Shown piece after piece: positions 13,864-17,394 of a DNA stretch of 17,394 nt (its first letter is position 1; each line of letters starts with the position of its first letter). Origin of the DNA: Caldisericaceae bacterium (lineage in GTDB: Bacteria > Caldisericota > Caldisericia > Caldisericales > Caldisericaceae); assembly GCA_026987225.1 (NCBI GenBank), contig JALSNB010000074.1:1-17394 (forward strand), read 5' to 3'. The notes under the pieces were generated by a model. The model saw only the letters and a list, made by a program, of their open reading frames with translations. It had not been told where the DNA came from and searched no databases. Made by a program: the position numbers and the translations under genes.

Positions 13864-14487
13864 ATGGGAAAAGAAATAGAAGTAAAGCTTGCGGCATCAA
13901 AAAAAATGCTGGAGCGCATAGAAAAAATTGAAAAAGTTCTGCACTGGAACGTGGAAAAGAAAAAAGAAATTCACCTCGTAAGTCATTACTTTGACACGCC
14001 CGGATTCAATCTTCTCTATAATAACCTTGCTTACAGAGTGAGGGAAGAAGACGGACGCCACATCGTCACTCTCAAATCGAACGGAAAAAGAAGAAACGGT
14101 ATTTACATAAGAGAGGAAAAGAGCGACATACTTTTAGACGGTGAAGATATTACAAGTAGTTACTATCTTGAAAAACATTTCCCTGAAGTATTGGAAGTAT
14201 CAAAAGGAGAGCCGCTGAGCGAAGTTCTTACAATCGATAATAACAGACATGTTTTGCACCTGACAAACGGCGACTCACTGATAGAAGCCTCTTTGGACTT
14301 CCTGTACTTTATAAAAGGAAAAAGAAGAATCCCATACAACGAACTCGAGCTTGAACTGAAAAACGGCACCGAAGAAGAGCTTGCCGAATGCTCATCGTTT
14401 CTCAGATTAAACTATCACCTTTCGCTGTCAGGTGCTTCCAAATACGAAATGGGACTGAGAAGTTTCAATCTGATACCTCTATTCTGA
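13864..14487 (+). CDS. CYTH-domain protein (triphosphate tunnel metalloenzyme, probable inorganic triphosphatase)
   Basis: 207 aa. The CYTH fold is a beta tunnel lined by acidic and basic residues that binds a triphosphate with a divalent metal; bacterial members include tripolyphosphatases (YgiF), class IV adenylate cyclase and thiamine triphosphatase. Seen: the hallmark ExExK at E4-E6-K8, YFDT at 42-45, AYRVREEDG (56-64) with tunnel arginines R58 and R60, TLKSNG with K71, YIREEKS (81-87), EASLDF (141-146), ELELEL (160-165) and the closing SKYEMGL (192-198). All expected tunnel residues are present. There is no CHAD domain, unlike many polyphosphate-related members. It has an AGGAGGTG site 12 bp after proC and is last in the operon. 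Tripolyphosphatase is the most likely activity; the substrate cannot be read from the sequence. Confidence 0.85.
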   Translation: MGKEIEVKLAASKKMLERIEKIEKVLHWNVEKKKEIHLVSHYFDTPGFNLLYNNLAYRVREEDGRHIVTLKSNGKRRNGIYIREEKSDILLDGEDITSSYYLEKHFPEVLEVSKGEPLSEVLTIDNNRHVLHLTNGDSLIEASLDFLYFIKGKRRIPYNELELELKNGTEEELAECSSFLRLNYHLSLSGASKYEMGLRSFNLIPLF

Positions 14488-14501
14488 CACACTTCTGCCT
14501 T

Positions 14502-14537
14502 AAAAAATAAAAAAGGGCAGCACATAGAGCACTGCCC
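14502..14537 (-). terminator. Intrinsic terminator of the transketolase gene
   Basis: On the minus strand GGGCAG (14537-14532) pairs with CTGCCC (14520-14515), and three further inner pairs including two G-U close a 5-nt loop. A T-rich tract (TTTTTTATTTTTT, 14514-14502) follows. The inner pairs become C/A mismatches on the plus strand and no T tract follows there, so it serves the minus-strand gene ending at 14547. The convergent CYTH gene has no equally good terminator. Confidence 0.85.
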
Positions 14538-14546
14538 GCAGAAAAA

Positions 14547-16862
14547 TTAAAGAATATCCTTTAATTTGCTGAGACGTTTTTCCCTGTCTCTCACAAATCT
14601 TTCAATGCCTTCAAATATATGCTTCGGGTCGAGATGTGCCTCTTCGATTACCTCATCGAGAGTTCCGCCGGTTCTCCAATTATTATCCCAATCAGAAGAA
14701 AGCGAGTACTCTTTTACAATCGGATTTGCAATCCACTTGTGCATGAGTTTTACCGACTCGTTCGTAATTACCATTGCATCGTTAAAGTATTTCCACGGAA
14801 GCACTTTGTCCTTGTATTCCTGAGGTTCTCTTCTGTAAAGCTCGTAACTCGGTGCCGCTACAATCCTTACGTTAATACCTGCTTTTTTCAACTCGTCAAG
14901 TACTTTTATAACACTAAGAGTAGAGCTTGTTCCCTGAACGATAACGGTTCCCATCTTCTCTTTTCCTTCATCAAATTCTTTAAGCACGTATGCGCCGTGA
15001 GCCGCCTCAAAATAAGAAGCGAGCCCGAGAGCTTTTCTATCGGGAATTTCAATTTTCGGACGTGTAAGGACAAGCGCTATTATCGGAACGTCAAGCTGTA
15101 AAGCACGCCCCAAGAGCACGGGTACCTCATTGTATTCCCACGGAATAAGATCCACAACTTTACCCTCAGGGAACAAATCTCTTACGCCGGGTGCAAAAAT
15201 GCCGAAATGCGTTCGAGAATCGTCTGCGGTTTCAGGCCCGGAATGCCCTTCAACCCAAATCGTTTTGCCGAGCTTAATGGGGCAATCCTGCTGCATCTGC
15301 GAATACAGCCTCATCATTCCGTACTTTAAATAAGAGAATGAACCGTAAGTCGAACATGTTGAATAGAATCCGAGAAATTCTTTGTAAGGATCCTTTGCAA
15401 GGTTTACGGCTTCCATTCCCACGGAAATACCGGAATTTACAAATTCTGTAATTTCTTGCGGCAAAAGGACGCCATCGGGGTTCTTCTCTTTGTCATACCA
15501 ACCGTATCCTGGGAAATCTCCAAACGGTTTTGCAAATCCTGATATCTTTGTAGAATCCGCAAGATCGGCTGACATAGCAATAAAGAGCGGCCTGTTGTAT
15601 TTCTTTGCGGTGTATGCATTCACCCAAGCACCCCAAGTGCTGAACGCTTCTCTGTTTGCAGCCTTTGCACCGGGTTTTGCAAATAATTCTTTGGGATAAT
15701 TTTTGTAATCGGTGATTGTAGAATCATAAACAGGGTTTTTTCCGTTCTCGTCGGAAATTTTCAGAGTCGGCATCTCTTCAGGCACCGAATCACCTATCTC
15801 TACAAGCTTATTCGTAAGGTATTCAAGAAGCTCCTTATCATTGTAAATTACACTCATTGCAACTTCTATATTTGCCTTGAACTGTTCGTAAATTTCTTTT
15901 TCAGTTGAAGGTGCAGGTTTTCCAAACCCTACGAATTCCACGCCGTATTTCTCTTGGAATGGTTTCTTTGTTTCCCAGAATATTTCGGAATTCATCTTGT
16001 GAGGGGAACCGTGAGATTTGTTATCATACTTCAAATAGCCTCTTCCTTTTCTTGTTTTAAACCATCCCGCATTCGGAACGAATTTTTCGATTTTGTCAGG
16101 ATCGAACAGTTCTCCGATAACTCTGTTAACTTCTTTGTAATCAGAGCCCTTTTCGGTGCCAAGGACACGCCAACCGTGACAGGAGAACCACTCGTTCGGA
16201 CCCCCGTAGACGGTACTCTTTAATGGATGATCGTCAATTCCGAAATTGTTCCAATCGATAAGGAAGAAAAGATTGTCCAACCCGAGAGCCCAAGCGGAGT
16301 TCAAAGTTTCATGGAAGCCGCCAGGTGTTAATCCGGCATCACCTTCCATTGCGATTACTTTTACGCTTCCGGCACCTGCACGTTTCAGTGCCATTGCCTC
16401 GCCTGCAGCTGCCGTGGGACCGTGACCGGACGGGCCGGTATTAAACTTTATAAACAAAGTTTTGCCTGAAAATTCGGCATGCCCGGAAAGTCCGCCTCTT
16501 CTTCTGAAACCGAGTAAATCTTCGGGAAGAAGTGTAATTTCCCTGTTAAGTTTGAACTTTTCGTCATGCGTTTCTTCAAAACGTTTTTCCATAGCTCCGT
16601 TCATTACGGCAAGCGCTGCATAAACAAGCGGAATTGTGTGTCCGGCAGATAAAATAAATCTATCGGAGAATCTCTTAAGCGGATCTCTGATATCCCATTT
16701 CATAGCTCCGGAAAGCATAAGGGATACAAGCATGTGGCGCTTGGAACGAGAGCCTCCGGGGTGGCCGCTCTGCCTGTAGTTAATCATAATGTCAATAAGT
16801 TGGTCGATAACATCACCAATTTTTTCCCAGTATTGAATCTCCTTTTCGCTTATGTTTACCAT
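14547..16862 (-). CDS. Divergent transketolase-family thiamine diphosphate enzyme
   Basis: 771 aa, about 100 longer than E. coli transketolase. Transketolase moves two-carbon ketol units between sugar phosphates in the non-oxidative pentose phosphate pathway. Seen: SGHPGG (32-37), SDRFILSAGH (66-75), TGPSGHGPTAAAGEAMAL (142-159), the ThDP motif as EGDAGLTPGGFHETLNSAWA (173-192) ending in DWNN (203-206), a pyrimidine-type domain with ANREAF (402-407) and SADLADST (431-438), ITEFVNSGISVGMEA (471-485) with E473 as the probable ThDP-activating glutamate, and a C-terminal domain from about 625. The usual GDG is GDA, and the normal GMAE and REHAM regions are not recognisable. Exact substrates are therefore uncertain. 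It is not a phosphoketolase by motif. Start ATG at 16862 follows AGGAGAGG. The upstream gene is a transaldolase, which supports a sugar-phosphate role. Confidence 0.85.
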   Translation of the reverse strand: MVNISEKEIQYWEKIGDVIDQLIDIMINYRQSGHPGGSRSKRHMLVSLMLSGAMKWDIRDPLKRFSDRFILSAGHTIPLVYAALAVMNGAMEKRFEETHDEKFKLNREITLLPEDLLGFRRRGGLSGHAEFSGKTLFIKFNTGPSGHGPTAAAGEAMALKRAGAGSVKVIAMEGDAGLTPGGFHETLNSAWALGLDNLFFLIDWNNFGIDDHPLKSTVYGGPNEWFSCHGWRVLGTEKGSDYKEVNRVIGELFDPDKIEKFVPNAGWFKTRKGRGYLKYDNKSHGSPHKMNSEIFWETKKPFQEKYGVEFVGFGKPAPSTEKEIYEQFKANIEVAMSVIYNDKELLEYLTNKLVEIGDSVPEEMPTLKISDENGKNPVYDSTITDYKNYPKELFAKPGAKAANREAFSTWGAWVNAYTAKKYNRPLFIAMSADLADSTKISGFAKPFGDFPGYGWYDKEKNPDGVLLPQEITEFVNSGISVGMEAVNLAKDPYKEFLGFYSTCSTYGSFSYLKYGMMRLYSQMQQDCPIKLGKTIWVEGHSGPETADDSRTHFGIFAPGVRDLFPEGKVVDLIPWEYNEVPVLLGRALQLDVPIIALVLTRPKIEIPDRKALGLASYFEAAHGAYVLKEFDEGKEKMGTVIVQGTSSTLSVIKVLDELKKAGINVRIVAAPSYELYRREPQEYKDKVLPWKYFNDAMVITNESVKLMHKWIANPIVKEYSLSSDWDNNWRTGGTLDEVIEEAHLDPKHIFEGIERFVRDREKRLSKLKDIL

Positions 16863-16885
16863 GTACCTCTCCTTTCACAAAGATT

Positions 16886-16898
16886 TGGGTTTTACCCA
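16886..16898. promoter_or_regulatory. Inverted repeat TGGGT-TTT-ACCCA in the transketolase leader
   Basis: A 13-bp inverted repeat (5-bp arms, 3-nt loop) placed just downstream of the predicted transcription start (near 16901) and upstream of the ribosome site. It could be an operator or a 5' stabilising hairpin. Confidence 0.3.
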
Positions 16899-16907
16899 TT
16901 CGCAATT

Positions 16908-16935
16908 AGAATATTCTAAGTAAGATTTTTGTCAA
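16908..16935 (-). promoter_or_regulatory. Promoter of the transketolase gene
   Basis: On the minus strand: perfect -35 TTGACA (16935-16930), 16-bp spacer, -10 TATTCT (16913-16908). It begins only 4 bp after the stop of the upstream transaldolase gene, so transketolase can be made from its own promoter as well as possibly by readthrough. Confidence 0.65.
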
Positions 16936-16939
16936 CTAC

Positions 16940-17394
16940 CTACTCGAAAATATCCCTGTACTCCGGTATCGTATCTTTGCTAAATTTTTCCATCCCTTCT
17001 CTTGTTTTATAGTGCAAAACCATTTCCTTTATAACGGCAAACGGAATCGTGGCAACATCGGCTCCTACTTCGGCAAGTTCACGTACCTGCCTGGCATTTC
17101 TCACACTCGCCGCAAGCACTTTTGTCTTGAAATCGTAATTTTCGAAAATATCGACAATGCTTGCAACAAGATCAACTCCGCTTACGATCCCGTTATCATT
17201 GAGAACACCCTCATTCATTACAAGCCCTTCGGCAGGATAATAATCATGTTTTTCAAACGTTATATTCGCACGGCTTCTCAAAAAATCGTCGATTCTACCC
17301 GCAAAAGGACTTACATAAGCAGCACCGGCTTTTGCGGCAAGAAGTGCCTGAACGGGGCTCATTATCAGTGTAACATTCACCGGAATACTATTAT
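16940..17394 (-). CDS. Transaldolase/fructose-6-phosphate aldolase-like protein (C-terminal part, 5' end outside window)
   Basis: Partial: the frame stays open to the window edge. The GTG at 17380 is an internal valine (IPVNVTLIMSP), not a start. The segment NVTLIMSPVQALLAAKAGAA and the following YVSPFAGRIDDF are the hallmark of the small transaldolase/FSA (TalB-fold) family, which interconverts sugar phosphates through a lysine Schiff base; the catalytic lysine lies upstream of the window. Typical C-terminal motifs follow: TKVLAASVRNARQV and GADVATIPFAVIKEM. Between RIDD and GIVSGVDLV there is an insertion of about 30 residues (with EKHDYYPAEGL) not found in the short FSA/TalC forms. With the downstream transketolase it points to the non-oxidative pentose phosphate pathway. 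Whether it is a true transaldolase or an F6P aldolase cannot be told. Confidence 0.85.
   Translation of the reverse strand, partial: NSIPVNVTLIMSPVQALLAAKAGAAYVSPFAGRIDDFLRSRANITFEKHDYYPAEGLVMNEGVLNDNGIVSGVDLVASIVDIFENYDFKTKVLAASVRNARQVRELAEVGADVATIPFAVIKEMVLHYKTREGMEKFSKDTIPEYRDIFE

Noticed and set aside
17378..17380. GTG as a start of the transaldolase gene
   Set aside because: The frame is open beyond it to the window edge and the codon is a conserved valine before NVTL; the N-terminal barrel strands would be missing.
1..17394. CRISPR arrays, insertion sequences, prophage or defence genes
   Set aside because: No regularly spaced direct repeats, transposase or integrase motifs, or terminal inverted repeats were seen by eye. 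The HD protein and DEAH helicase occur in defence systems too, but here their motifs and neighbours fit housekeeping or repair.

Overview
This window is ordinary, gene-dense chromosomal sequence from an AT-rich bacterium. Bacterial identity follows from Rho, release factor 1 with its PrmC methylase, type II thymidine kinase, and good Shine-Dalgarno sites inside operons. Proteins rich in Lys, Glu and Ile, FolE2 in place of FolE, and a PolX-type polymerase would suit a deep-branching anaerobic and perhaps thermophilic lineage (Thermotogota- or Caldisericota-like). That placement is inference and weak. I see no rRNA, tRNA, CRISPR array, insertion sequence or phage gene.

Layout. (1) Positions 5332 to 1, minus strand: one tight operon running DUF364-like, fchA-like, rho, tdk, prfA, prmC, tsaC/sua5 (cut by the window edge). 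Genes abut or overlap by a few bases. The rho to tsaC part matches a known translation/termination cluster, but rpmE (L31), often found between rho and tdk, is absent, and two folate/metal-type genes sit in front. (2) 5420-6555, plus: a queD-like pterin synthase and folE2, overlapping by ATGA. (3) 9408-6513, minus: a large DEAH helicase with a C-terminal cysteine cluster (MrfA/YprA type) and an overlapping four-helix membrane protein resembling the lipoprotein transacylase Lit. The latter runs 43 bp into the end of folE2. (4) 9482-11893, plus: an HD-domain phosphohydrolase and a DNA polymerase X with a PHP nuclease domain. (5) 11894-12287: a 394-bp gene-free stretch with several small inverted repeats. 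(6) 12288-14487, plus: an unrecognised 248-aa protein, proC, and a CYTH-domain protein. (7) 17394-14547, minus: a partial transaldolase and a divergent 771-aa transketolase with its own promoter, ending in a clear intrinsic terminator.

How the genes fit together. Region 2 supplies pterin precursors for folate and/or queuosine; its synthase carries the CExxHGH signature associated with dual folate/queuosine function. The divergent neighbour operon starts with a gene next to a tetrahydrofolate cyclodeaminase/cyclohydrolase, so folate chemistry sits on both sides of one 87-bp promoter region. Regions 3 and 4 form a second divergent pair dominated by DNA repair (MrfA-like helicase versus PolX). 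Region 7 is the non-oxidative pentose phosphate pathway.

Three operon-first genes (DUF364-like, queD, helicase) have no Shine-Dalgarno and a -10-like hexamer only 6-7 nt before the start codon, which suggests leaderless mRNAs. I did not find an evident new defence or mobile system. The best leads are the Lit-like protein, the CExxHGH pterin synthase, the divergent transketolase/transaldolase pair and the leaderless starts.
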